NCBI GenBank assembly: GCA_022821145.1
Contig: JAJEEE010000025.1
Coordinates: 190,716 to 254,715 of the forward strand
Length of the DNA stretch: 64,000 nucleotides
Direction: 5' to 3'
Source of the DNA: Acidobacteriota bacterium
GTDB lineage: Bacteria > Acidobacteriota > Terriglobia > 20CM-2-55-15
Under the pieces are notes generated by a model, which saw only the letters and a program-made list of their open reading frames with translations, was not told the DNA's origin and made no database searches. Every line of letters begins with the position of its first letter. The stretch's first letter is position 1. The position numbers and the translations under genes are program-made. Below, one piece after another: positions 1-9,000 of this stretch.

Positions 1-846
1 TCGGAGGTCGGGAATCTCGGCCTGCAACCGGGACTCCATCCGGTCCCGCAACTCCCCCGTCCTGAGCATGGCGTCGGCCAGATCCTCCCGGGCGAGCCGG
101 GCCGCGCAACCGAAGCCGACGATGCCGGCCACGTTCTCGGTTCCCGCCCGGCGGTTCCGTTCGTGGCCGCCGCCCCGGAGCGCTGGCGTCAACGGCGTGC
201 CTTTCCCGACGAACAACGCGCCCACGCCCTTGGGTCCGTGAATCTTGTGCGACGACATCGAGTAGAGGTCGACGCCTAGCGCGCGGACGTCGACGGGAAT
301 CTTGCCCGCCGCCTGGACGCCGTCGGAATGGAAATAGACGCCCGCGTCGCGCGCCACGCGGCCGATTTCGTCCACGGGCTGGATCGTTCCGATCTCGTTG
401 TTGGCGTGCATGACCGAGATCAGGATCGTGTCGGGCCGAATCGCGCGCCGAACGGCTTCGGCCGTCAACAGTCCGTCGGCGTCGACCGGGAGGAACGTCA
501 CGTCGAAACCCTGCTTTTCCAGGTGTTTGCAGGTGTTCAATACGGCCGGGTGCTCGATCCGGGACGTGACGATGTGCCGGCCCTTCGATTTCTGTGATTC
601 GACGATGCCCCCGATGGCAAGGTTGTCGGCCTCCGTGCCGCCGCTCAGGAAGACGATCTCGGACGGTTCCGCACCGATCAAACCCGATACTTCACGGCGG
701 GCCTCGTCCATGGCCGCCTTGGCCTGCTGGCCGAACCAGTGGATGGACGAGGCGTTGCCGTAGTCTTCCAGAAAGTACGGAGTTATCGCCGCGAGCACTT
801 CCGGCCGCATGGCCGTGGTCGCGTTGTTGTCCAGGTAGACGGGCAT
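1..846 (-). CDS. Cysteine desulfurase (IscS/NifS family), 3' end cut by window edge
   Basis: PLP-dependent class V aminotransferase fold enzyme that takes sulfur from cysteine for Fe-S cluster or thio-cofactor assembly. Translating the minus strand from the ATG at 846 gives MPVYLDNNATT, the classic N-terminus of the family, then TEADNLAIRG (cofactor phosphate region), a MHANNEIG motif, HSDGVQAAGK, and SSHKIHGPKG with the PLP-binding lysine, followed by RRAGTENVAG. The 282 codons seen run into the left edge, so about 100 residues, including the loop with the catalytic cysteine, are missing and IscS-like cannot be separated from NifS-like. It is divergent from citrate synthase. Family assignment is very secure. 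Confidence 0.95.
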   Translation of the reverse strand, partial: MPVYLDNNATTAMRPEVLAAITPYFLEDYGNASSIHWFGQQAKAAMDEARREVSGLIGAEPSEIVFLSGGTEADNLAIGGIVESQKSKGRHIVTSRIEHPAVLNTCKHLEKQGFDVTFLPVDADGLLTAEAVRRAIRPDTILISVMHANNEIGTIQPVDEIGRVARDAGVYFHSDGVQAAGKIPVDVRALGVDLYSMSSHKIHGPKGVGALFVGKGTPLTPALRGGGHERNRRAGTENVAGIVGFGCAARLAREDLADAMLRTGELRDRMESRLQAEIPDLR

Positions 847-985
847 CGCCGTCTGTCGATTCTAGCATGCCGGCCGGACACCGGGCGGGCACGCGGGATC
901 CCCGGATTTCGAGTAGAAAGCGAGTCTACAAAACAATAGAATCATTACTTTTGGCAGACGGCGCGAAAGACAGCGGAGGAATCGC

Positions 986-2104
986 ATGCAAGCTGGACTC
1001 GAGGATGTGATCGCGGGGCGCTCCGGGATCTGCTTCATCGACGGAGACAAGGGAATCCTTTCCTACCGCGGCTACGACATCCACGAGCTGGCGCCGAACT
1101 CGACGTTCGAGGAAACGGCGCACCTGCTGTGGTTCGGAACCCTGCCCGCGGCCTCCGAGCTGGACGACACGACATCGCGGTTGACCGCGTCGCGGGAGAT
1201 TCCGGACGAGGTGATCGCGATGATGCGTCACTTCGCGCGGGGCGCGGCCCCCATGGAAGCCCTCAGAACCGGTGTTTCGGCCTTGTCCATGTTCGATCCC
1301 GAAGCCGATGACAACTCGCCCGCGGCGAACCTTCGGAAGGCCATTCGCCTGACGTCCCAGGCGGCCACCATCGTCGCGGCCGCCGCGCGGCTCCGGGACG
1401 GGAACCATCCCGTGGCGCCCCGCTCCGACCTGAGCCATGCCGGCAACTTTCACTACATGCTGACCGGCGAAGCGCCCGACACGGTGGTCGAACGGGCTCT
1501 CGACATCGCATTGATCCTCCATGCCGACCACGAATGGAACGCTTCGACGTTCGCGGGACGCGTCACCGCAGCGACGCTCTCGGACATGTACTCGGCGGTG
1601 ACGTCCGCCATCGGCGCCCTGAAGGGCCCGCTGCACGGCGGGGCGAACGCGGACGTCATGAAGATGCTGCTCGAGATCGGCGACGATTCCCGGGTCGAGA
1701 ACGCCATCCACGGCATGCTGGCCGACAAGAAGAAGATTCCCGGATTCGGCCACCGTGTGTACAAGACCGAGGATCCCCGCGCCACGCATCTGCGGCGAAT
1801 GTCGAAAGAGTCCGGCGAGCGCGTGGGCAACACGCGGTGGTACGCGATGTCGGCGCACATCGAAAAGATCATCAACACGGAGAAGAATCTGAACGCCAAC
1901 GTCGACTTCTACTCGGCCAGCACGTACTACACGATCGGAATGCCCATCGATCTGTTCACGCCGTTCTTTGCCGTGAGCCGCATGGCCGGTTGGACGGCTC
2001 ACCTGCTCGAGCAGTATGCCGACAATCGGTTGATCCGTCCGCGCGCCGAATACACGGGGCCGGCGCCCACCCTGAAATGGGTCCCCGTCGACCAGCGAGG
2101 TTGA
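986..2104 (+). CDS. gltA: Citrate synthase (372 aa, short bacterial type)
   Basis: Condenses oxaloacetate with acetyl-CoA at the entry to the TCA cycle. The three catalytic residues are visible: His217 in PLHGGAN, His256 in FGHRVYK and Asp307 in NVDFYS. The length of 372 aa and the start YRGYDIHELA without the extra N-terminal domain of the hexameric type fit the short dimeric group shared with 2-methylcitrate synthases, so 2-methylcitrate synthase is a possible alternative; no prp genes are adjacent. A good ribosome site, GGAGGA at 975-980, supports the start. The nearest -10-like hexamer upstream is TAGAAT at 937-942, without a clear -35. Confidence 0.92.
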   Translation: MQAGLEDVIAGRSGICFIDGDKGILSYRGYDIHELAPNSTFEETAHLLWFGTLPAASELDDTTSRLTASREIPDEVIAMMRHFARGAAPMEALRTGVSALSMFDPEADDNSPAANLRKAIRLTSQAATIVAAAARLRDGNHPVAPRSDLSHAGNFHYMLTGEAPDTVVERALDIALILHADHEWNASTFAGRVTAATLSDMYSAVTSAIGALKGPLHGGANADVMKMLLEIGDDSRVENAIHGMLADKKKIPGFGHRVYKTEDPRATHLRRMSKESGERVGNTRWYAMSAHIEKIINTEKNLNANVDFYSASTYYTIGMPIDLFTPFFAVSRMAGWTAHLLEQYADNRLIRPRAEYTGPAPTLKWVPVDQRG

Positions 2105-2140
2105 ACCCCGTCGTGGACACTCGCCCCACTCGACGGAAGG

Positions 2141-3685
2141 ATGGACCGAGCGCGTAGCTCGATCCCCGGCCCCGTGGAATCCACGTCCCCCGCGAATTCC
2201 TGGATCGTCGGAATCTCCGGCCTCCGCACAGGGACGGCCGTCAGCCTGTTCCGGGACACCGCGCTGCAGTTCGCGATCGAGGAAGAAAAACTACGGCGTT
2301 CCAAGGGCGGTGGCATCCTCGACGACAGACCGAGGCCGTCGCTGGCCGTCGACGCCGCGCTGCGGCACGCCGGAATCGACGGCGGGCGTGTCGAAGAGAC
2401 CGTATACACCCCCGAAGCCGAAGCCTCGCCGGAGCGGGTTGCCGAGGACGTCGCGTTCCTGGGAACGTTCCTGGCGCGGTACCACGCGATCACGGCGCCG
2501 GTCCGGATCGTCGACCACGCACGGGCCCAGACGGCCTTGGCGGCCGCGGTCGAACCCGACGCGGACGCCGTCGTCATGGTGGGCCGCAACCGGACCGTCG
2601 TCAGCAGGCCCGGGTCCGACATCGCGCGTTCGTCGCCGTCCAGCGTGGTTCGAACGATGGAGATCTGGATCGAGTTCCTGGGATTGACGCCATCGGAGGT
2701 CCATCATCTGGAGAACATGGCGCAAGCCGGCGAGCCCCGGTTCGCCGACCGCCTCCACGGGATGGCCGACGAGGGGATCGCGAAAATCGAGGCGCTCGAG
2801 GGCGCGCTGGAATGCCCCCGGCTTCGCCGCGGCTCCCGGCCCTCGGCCGCGCACCTGGATGCGGCGGCGTCCATGCACGCCGTGCTGGTGCGTCACGTCA
2901 AGCAGACCGTGGAATCCGTCATGGCCGGCGGCGCGCACCGCCGAATCGCCCTTTGCGGCGGCGTGTTCCACAGTTGGCGCCTGAACGACGCGCTCGCGGA
3001 CGCGTTCCCCGAATGTCACCTCGGCGTGTCGTTCGCGCCAGGCAACGCGGGATGCGCGATCGGCGGCCCCATGGCGGCGCATCCGGGCGCCCCCGGCGAT
3101 CGCCCTGTCCCGTTTCTGGGTCCGGTCTACGGGCGCGATGAAGTCAAGGGCGTGCTGGACAACTGCAAGGCGCGTTACGCCTTTCACCAGCAGTCCGACT
3201 TGGTGAGCGAGGTCTGCGCGGCACTGGACCGGGGCCGGATGGTCGGCTGGTTCGAGGGGCGTTGCGAGTTCGGCCTGCGGGCGCTCGGGGCGCGGAGCGT
3301 GTTCGCCAACCCCGCCGACCCGTACGCGTGCGACAACCTCAGCTCGTACCTCAAGAAGCGTCCCGCCTACATGTCCTACGCCGTCGTCATGACCGAGGAC
3401 GCGGCGCCGGTGGCGTCTCCCTTCATGTCGCGGTCGACGCGGCTGCCGGCGTATTTCGGAACGAGCCCGGTTCGGATTCAGACGGTATCCAGAACGACGT
3501 CACCGTCCCTGTTTCAGTTGATCGAGCGGTTTCGCGAGTTGACCGGCGTTCCCGCGCTTCTGAACACGTCGCTCAACTACTTCGACGAACCGATCGCGTG
3601 CGCCCCGCGCGACGCGGTCAAGACCTTCTTCGCCTCCGGACTCGACATGCTTGCGATGGAGAACTTCCTCCTGAGCAAGAGTTGA
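2141..3685 (+). CDS. NodU/CmcH-family carbamoyltransferase with degenerate first domain
   Basis: Related to O-carbamoyltransferases (NodU, TobZ, CmcH) that tailor natural products. The C-terminal half is well kept: GWFEGRCEFGLRALGARS corresponds to the family's EFGPRALG block and TGVPALLNTSLNYFDEPI to its LLNTSFN block. The Kae1-like N-terminal half starts typically (IVGIS, EEEK), but the metal site is altered: where the family has HHxxHA, this protein has D125-H126-A-R-A129, and the later TxDG aspartate is V147. All three expected metal ligands therefore appear changed. At 514 aa it is somewhat shorter than usual. It is 36 bases after citrate synthase and convergent with the PPTase. I infer that it belongs to the polyketide cluster; whether it is still a carbamoyltransferase is uncertain. 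Confidence 0.82.
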   Translation: MDRARSSIPGPVESTSPANSWIVGISGLRTGTAVSLFRDTALQFAIEEEKLRRSKGGGILDDRPRPSLAVDAALRHAGIDGGRVEETVYTPEAEASPERVAEDVAFLGTFLARYHAITAPVRIVDHARAQTALAAAVEPDADAVVMVGRNRTVVSRPGSDIARSSPSSVVRTMEIWIEFLGLTPSEVHHLENMAQAGEPRFADRLHGMADEGIAKIEALEGALECPRLRRGSRPSAAHLDAAASMHAVLVRHVKQTVESVMAGGAHRRIALCGGVFHSWRLNDALADAFPECHLGVSFAPGNAGCAIGGPMAAHPGAPGDRPVPFLGPVYGRDEVKGVLDNCKARYAFHQQSDLVSEVCAALDRGRMVGWFEGRCEFGLRALGARSVFANPADPYACDNLSSYLKKRPAYMSYAVVMTEDAAPVASPFMSRSTRLPAYFGTSPVRIQTVSRTTSPSLFQLIERFRELTGVPALLNTSLNYFDEPIACAPRDAVKTFFASGLDMLAMENFLLSKS

Positions 3686-3871
3686 ACGCCGGCGCCGGCC
3701 GGTATCGCCCGCAAGCGTTCCGGACTCGCCGTCAACGGAGTCCCTCGATTCGTACGCCACGGCGGCCGCGAAGCGCTCGTCGCTCAAGTCCACCAGGCGC
3801 CATCGGATTGTCGGCGCCTCCGGAAACCGGAACGGGCTCGTCTTCGCGCCCCGGCGCATGGCCAACGGAAT
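3686..3871 (-). pseudogene. C-terminal remnant of the PPTase beyond an in-frame amber codon
   Basis: Downstream of the TAG at 3874-3872 the same minus-strand frame stays open past this interval and reads like the missing C-terminus of an Sfp-type PPTase: IPLAMRRG, then TIRWRLVDLSDERFAAAVAYE. The pattern W-x-L near the end followed by a strand with AAxA(Y/V) is how Sfp/HetI family proteins finish. One base change in the TAG (to CAG, GAG or AAG) would restore a protein of about 235 to 245 aa, the normal size. No stop follows before the carbamoyltransferase 3' end, so the original terminus is unclear. Confidence 0.55.
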
Positions 3872-4444
3872 CTAGAATCGGGACATGTCGAATGCAAGTC
3901 CCTGTCCTTGCGCCTTGATCAGCGCTTCCTTCGCCGTCCAGAGCCCGAAGAACAGGTGAATCTTGCGGCGACCCTCCGCGGAGCGGACTTCCGCCTGCTC
4001 GTCCGGACCCAGTACGGCCTCGATCAGCACGTCGAGGTCGCGACGCGCCACGCGTTCCTCCACGTCCACGCCCAGACGGCCGTCCGGAGCGAACGCGATC
4101 AGGCCATGCTCGCCGCTGTGACTGACGTTGAAACTGACGGGCGCCGGTTCCCCGCGCACCCGGGCGAAAGGCTTCCCATGACGGGAGGCGCCGAAGGTCA
4201 GATGCTCGTTACGGCAACCGAGTCGGTTGCAGAGAATGGCGCGGAGCGCCGCGCGGCACAAGGCGAATCGCCGCCGCGGACCGTCCGCCAGATAACGCCC
4301 CCAACGCTCCCGTTCCGGCTCGTCCAGCCACCCACGGGCCTCGATCTCGCGTTCGGTGCAGGGCGTCAGATCGACATGCGCCACGGTGACGGTCCCTGTC
4401 TTCGTCAACGGCCGCCACCACGGCTCGACGATGGGAGCAGGCAT
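3872..4444 (-). CDS. 4'-phosphopantetheinyl transferase, Sfp type, prematurely ended
   Basis: Moves phosphopantetheine from CoA to the serine of carrier proteins, here presumably the free ACP and the PKS ACP. Visible motifs: FNVSHS (105-110), GVDVEE (125-130, with Mg ligands D127 and E129) and WTAKEALIK (169-177). The reading frame stops at 190 residues directly after AFDMSRF, where related enzymes continue for 40 to 50 residues, and that missing part is found in the same frame beyond the TAG. The protein is thus either truncated (possibly inactive), read through, or the stop is a sequence error. It lies in a minus-strand run after the hydrolase and ACP, with 64 bases separating it from the ACP. 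Confidence 0.85.
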   Translation of the reverse strand: MPAPIVEPWWRPLTKTGTVTVAHVDLTPCTEREIEARGWLDEPERERWGRYLADGPRRRFALCRAALRAILCNRLGCRNEHLTFGASRHGKPFARVRGEPAPVSFNVSHSGEHGLIAFAPDGRLGVDVEERVARRDLDVLIEAVLGPDEQAEVRSAEGRRKIHLFFGLWTAKEALIKAQGQGLAFDMSRF

Positions 4445-4508
4445 TCGTCGCGGGGCGCTCGCCGGCGGCCCGGAAATGCGATCCGGATCGGAACCGCAGC
4501 GGATGCGG

Positions 4509-4754
4509 TCAGGCCGCGCTGGAATCGATGAACTCGACGACTTTCCGCACCGAGTCCAGTCGCACGCAGTCGTCGGGCGAAAACGTCACGTTGAACTCCT
4601 GAGACAACAGTTTCGCGAACGAGACGAGGTCCGTCGAGGACACCCCGGCTCCGGAGAGGCTGACGTTCAGATCGTCCGGAAGGTTGATCGGTTGCCCGTC
4701 CACCTCGAGGTTGTCGTTGATTAGCTGTCTGATCCGGTCTCCAGTCGATGCCAT
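4509..4754 (-). CDS. Free-standing acyl carrier protein (81 aa)
   Basis: Small acidic helical protein with the carrier-protein layout: helix 1 (DRIRQLINDNL), a loop, then GAGVSSTDLVSFAKLL, where the usual DSL is replaced by V-S-S, and a final helix (SVRKVVEFIDS). Ser39 is the likely phosphopantetheine site, with Ser40 as alternative. The missing aspartate before the serine is unusual. It sits between the PPTase and the alpha/beta hydrolase on the minus strand and divergently from the PKS, so it probably carries a starter, an extender or the finished acyl chain for the cluster. The specific partner is not shown by sequence. Confidence 0.8.
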   Translation of the reverse strand: MASTGDRIRQLINDNLEVDGQPINLPDDLNVSLSGAGVSSTDLVSFAKLLSQEFNVTFSPDDCVRLDSVRKVVEFIDSSAA

Positions 4755-4875
4755 GTGCCTGATCCTTTACTTTGGTCTTGATGGCGAACAGGTCTACGAT
4801 GAGTCACAGGCCGTGGACATTACTTCAATCCGCGGCCCCGGTCAACCGCCGTCTCGACTCCATCCCACTCGCGGC

Positions 4876-5781
4876 TCAGGTCGCCGCCATCGACTCGATA
4901 AACTCGCGCGTCGCCGCGGCACATTCCTCGGGTTGTTCCAGTTGCAGGAAATGCGTCGTTTCCGGCAGGAAGTCGTAGTCCACGCTCAAGACGTCGCTCA
5001 GGTCGAGCGTGGGCAGGTAGGAGTAGGGCAAGGTCGGATCGGCTCCGAGGACCTTGATCGGACAACGGAATGTCTCGAAGTCCACCAGGACAGCGAACAT
5101 CCGCGCGTATTCTATGATCTGCGCTTCGTATTCCCGGGGGCAGCGCAACTCGTAACCCTGACCGGTTGCACTCTCGCGCAGCGTCGTTCTTGCCATGAGA
5201 TCGAGAACTCCGGGCACGGCGCGCTGGAAGATGTGCAAGAAGCCGAAAAGTTCCACGAGCTCCTCCCGGGTCTGAAACCGGTCGGTGCGGCGCCGGGCGA
5301 AAGCCGCCGTGCGCGTAACCGCCGCCTCGAACGCCTCGTGACTGTCGCCCGGCTTGCAGAGAGGCGGATCGAACAGAACGCAGGCCGAGAACGCGCCGCC
5401 TCGGGTCGGTGACAAGAGCGTAATCAGCGCCGAGACCGAGTGGAAGACACCGATCTTGGGTTTGTTCCCGAAATGGCTGTCGATCGCCGAGAGAATACGG
5501 TCGTGGTCCCGAACCAATGTCGGAATGTTGTGCCTGGCCAGAGCACCGACGGCATTCCAACCATGGTTTCTCATGTCGTAGACGACCAGGTCGAAGTCGG
5601 CGGCGAGCAGGGACCAGAACGGGTAGTAGAGATCGACGGCCAGACCGTTTCCGTGGCTCAGAACGAGCCGAGGGCCTTCCGGATTCCCATGGCGTCGCAG
5701 CGTGACGACGGTGTCATCGTCCACCCGAACTTCGCATACCGACAGCGGCTCGGGCAGCTTCCATGCGGTATTTGAACTCAT
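4876..5781 (-). CDS. Alpha/beta-hydrolase, possible thioesterase or acyl hydrolase of the PKS cluster
   Basis: 301-residue alpha/beta-hydrolase. Visible parts: oxyanion strand LVLSHGNGLAVDLYY, VVYDMRNHGWN, nucleophile elbow GVFHSVSAL (Ser as nucleophile; the second Gly of GxSxG is Ser), a late acid around GADPTLP and the catalytic His in ETTHFLQLEQPEEC. The ATG at 5781 is preferred over the TTG two codons upstream. It is the first gene of the minus-strand hydrolase-ACP-PPTase run and divergent from the PKS, which itself has no terminal thioesterase. Release or editing of the polyketide chain is a reasonable inference but not shown. Confidence 0.75.
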   Translation of the reverse strand: MSSNTAWKLPEPLSVCEVRVDDDTVVTLRRHGNPEGPRLVLSHGNGLAVDLYYPFWSLLAADFDLVVYDMRNHGWNAVGALARHNIPTLVRDHDRILSAIDSHFGNKPKIGVFHSVSALITLLSPTRGGAFSACVLFDPPLCKPGDSHEAFEAAVTRTAAFARRRTDRFQTREELVELFGFLHIFQRAVPGVLDLMARTTLRESATGQGYELRCPREYEAQIIEYARMFAVLVDFETFRCPIKVLGADPTLPYSYLPTLDLSDVLSVDYDFLPETTHFLQLEQPEECAAATREFIESMAAT

Positions 5782-6078
5782 GCCCAATGGAATCCGCTTC
5801 CATTTCAGGGATCTCGAATCGTGGCTTTTTCGACGAGAGCCCGGCGTCGGTAGCCGGCAGTGTAGCCAGAGCGGGACACCAGGTCAATCGGTCCAACATC
5901 GGTTGTCGTTAGCACACGAGTTGGCCGCTTTCGATCGGAGGTGCGGAGGCATGTCTGTATCCCGCCACGGGTCGAATGTCTCCTGATATGCTTTGTTTGC
6001 GTCCAGGTGGCCGCGAAAATCCTTATCGGGTACGACCATTGAAACCCGTGTTGTCATATCTACTCAGAGAGCATCGCG
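5782..6078. promoter_or_regulatory. Divergent intergenic region between hydrolase and PKS
   Basis: About 300 bases with no gene, separating the minus-strand hydrolase/ACP/PPTase group from the plus-strand PKS. It must hold both promoters by position. It is noticeably more AT-rich near 5985-6070 than the genes around it, but I find no convincing -35/-10 pair, operator or conserved RNA structure. Confidence 0.35.
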
Positions 6079-9000
6079 ATGATGGATTCAAACCGGCATG
6101 GCGGTCCCGGCCAAGAACCGCACACCCGCGCTGAAGCGCGCTCGTCGGAGTTTTCCGAGGACGATCGGCCGGTTGCGATCATCGGCATGGCCTGCCGCTT
6201 TCCCGGCGCCGACGGCCTGTCCGCCTTCTGGCGTCTGCTGGAATCCGGCGGCAACGCCGTGCAGAAGGGCCTTCCGGGGTCCGGCATCGGGCGCGTCGGC
6301 GCCATGTTTCCCGACGACACGGGACAGATCGAGGCCTGCCGGTTCGGCGCCTATCTCGACCTCGACGCCATTGACCGGTTCGACGCCGCCTTCTTCCGCA
6401 TTTCGCCGGTCGAGGCGCAATTGCTGGATCCGCAGCAACGGCTGGTTCTCGAGACGAGCTGGCGAGCCTTCGAAGACGCGGGCATCGACCCCGACATGCT
6501 CAAGGACAGCCCGACCGGTGTCTATGCGGGTATCAGCAACAACGACTACCGCGGGCTGATCCTGGAGGCCAACGAAAACGCCGGTTCCGTCGAACCGGCC
6601 GCCAGTCTGTACGCGGTCACCGGCACGTCCCTGAATACGGCGATCGGGAGGGTCGCCTTCGCTTTGGGCCTCGGGGGGCCGGCGATGGCGGTGGACACCG
6701 CCTGCTCGTCATCGCTGGTCGCGGCGCACCAGGCCGTGACGGGGCTGCAGCGGGGCGACGCGGACCTGGCGCTCGCCGGCGGCGTGAACATCATTCTCTC
6801 CGGCCGGCTTCTCGAATTTCGCGCCAACGCGGGGATGTTGTCGCCGGACGGCCAATGCAAGACCTTCGATGCATCCGCCAACGGATACGTGAGGGGCGAG
6901 GGCTGCGGCATCCTGGTCCTGAAGCGGCTCGCCGATGCGGAAGCTGACGGCGACCGCATCTGGGGAGTCATCCGGGGCTCGGCGCTCAACCAGGACGGCG
7001 CGAGCCCGGGTCTGACGGTTCCGAACGGGGCCGCGCAGGAACGCGTGATCCGGGCGGCGATGAAGCGGGCGGGAGTCGAGCCGTCGGACATCGACTATCT
7101 CGAGGCGCACGGCACCGGCACCGAGGTGGGCGACCCGATCGAGATCAACGCGACGGCTGCTGTCTACGGGAACGATCGGGACCCGGACCGCCCGCTTCTG
7201 ATCGGCTCGGTGAAAACGAATATCGGCCATCTGGAATCCGCTGCAGGCGTCGCGGGGCTGATCAAGACCGTGCTGGCGATGAACAAGGGCGTCATCCCGA
7301 AGCACCTCCATTTCCAGAACCCCAACCCGGAGATGGACTGGGAACGGTTGCCGTTGCAGGTGACGTCCTCACCGACGCCATGGCCGAAAAGCGGCGACCG
7401 TCCGCCGCTGGCGGGCGTGAGCGGATTCGGATGGTCGGGAACGAACGCCCACGTCGTGCTCGAGGGATACACCTCGCCGGACGGCGCCGCGCCCCGCGTC
7501 GACGGAAGCGATTGGATCGCCGGCGCCCCGCGGCCGATCGCCGTTTCACTGCCGGCGTCCGTCGCGCCGCCGCCGTCGAAGGCCGCGCTGGCCCCCCGGG
7601 CAACGCGCCTGCTGCCGCTCTCCGGAAAGACGGACGCGGCGCTTCGCGACGTGGCGGCGCGCTATCTCGAATGGCTCGACGGACATGAAGAGGCGCTCGT
7701 GGACGCAGGCGCGGCGACCGACCCCCTGCTGTCCGACATGGCATGGTCGGCCGGCGTCGGCCGGAGCCACTTCGGCTATCGGGCGGGTGTGGTGTTCCAG
7801 GACACCGAGTCGCTGCGTGCGGGTTTGCGGGCTGTTGCCGAAACGGACCGGAGACCGGCGCCGCGCAAGGCCGCGACCGTGGCGTTCGTCTACACCGGAC
7901 AGGCCAGTCAATGGCCGGGCATGGGCGCGGCGCTGTACGAAAGCGAACCGGTGGTGCGCGCAATACTCGACCGGTGCGACCGAGTGCTCGTGGAAGAGCG
8001 GGACGCCTCGCTGCTCGACGTGATGTTCGGCCGGTCCGGCGCCGCGGGCGACCTGGATGACCCGCGGTGGAAACAGCCGGCGATCTACGCGCTCGAGTGC
8101 GCTCTCGCGGCGCTGTGGTCGAGCCTCGGCATCCGGCCCGACGTGGTGCTCGGACACAGCCTGGGAGAGATCGCGGCGGCGCATACGGCCGGCGTTTTCG
8201 GTCTGGAGGATGGCTTGCGCCTGTCGGCGCTTCGGGGAACGCTGATCGGCGCCCTGCCCGGCGAGGGGGCGATGGGGGCGGTATTCGCGCCGGCCTCGCG
8301 CGTCACCGAAGCGGTCGACGCGCACAATGCGGCATCGCCGGGCCTGGGCCTCTCCATCGCCGCCGACAACGGGGCGCATCAGGTCATCAGCGGTCCGGCG
8401 GACGAGATCGCCGCGATCCTGGAACGTCTGGAAGCGGCCGACGTCCGGGTCGCCCGGCTGCGCAAGAGCCCCGCCTACCACAGCGCGATGATCGAGCCCG
8501 CGATGGACGATCTGGAGGCGGCGCTCTCCGAGTTTGCCTTCGCGCGGCCGTCGCTCCCTTTCGTCAGCAACCTCAGCGGCCAGACCCTCGGTTCGGGGGA
8601 AGCGCTCGATGCGGGGTACTGGCGCCGGCAGATGCGGGCTCCGGTCGCTTACCGAGCCTGCGTCGAGACGCTGGCGGGACTCGGCGTGGACGCGGTCGTC
8701 GAGATCGGTCCGCACGCCGTGCTCGGGCCGATGACCTCGCTTGCGTGGCCGGGCGCCGGCGGGAACGCGGAGCCCGCCGTGGTGTCGAGCCTCAGCCGGC
8801 CCGCGACCGGCGAAGACCGGCCGGCGCCGGGATCCGGCGGCGGCTTCGTCGAGGCCGTCGCCGGCGTCTACGAGGCGGGATTGTCATTGCACTTCGACGG
8901 TCTCTTCGCCGGCGAGGAACGGCGCCGCATCTCTCTGCCGGGCTATCCCTTCCAGCGCGAGCGCTACTGGGTCGAGGCGCCCAGGCGGCGTCGGCGGGGA

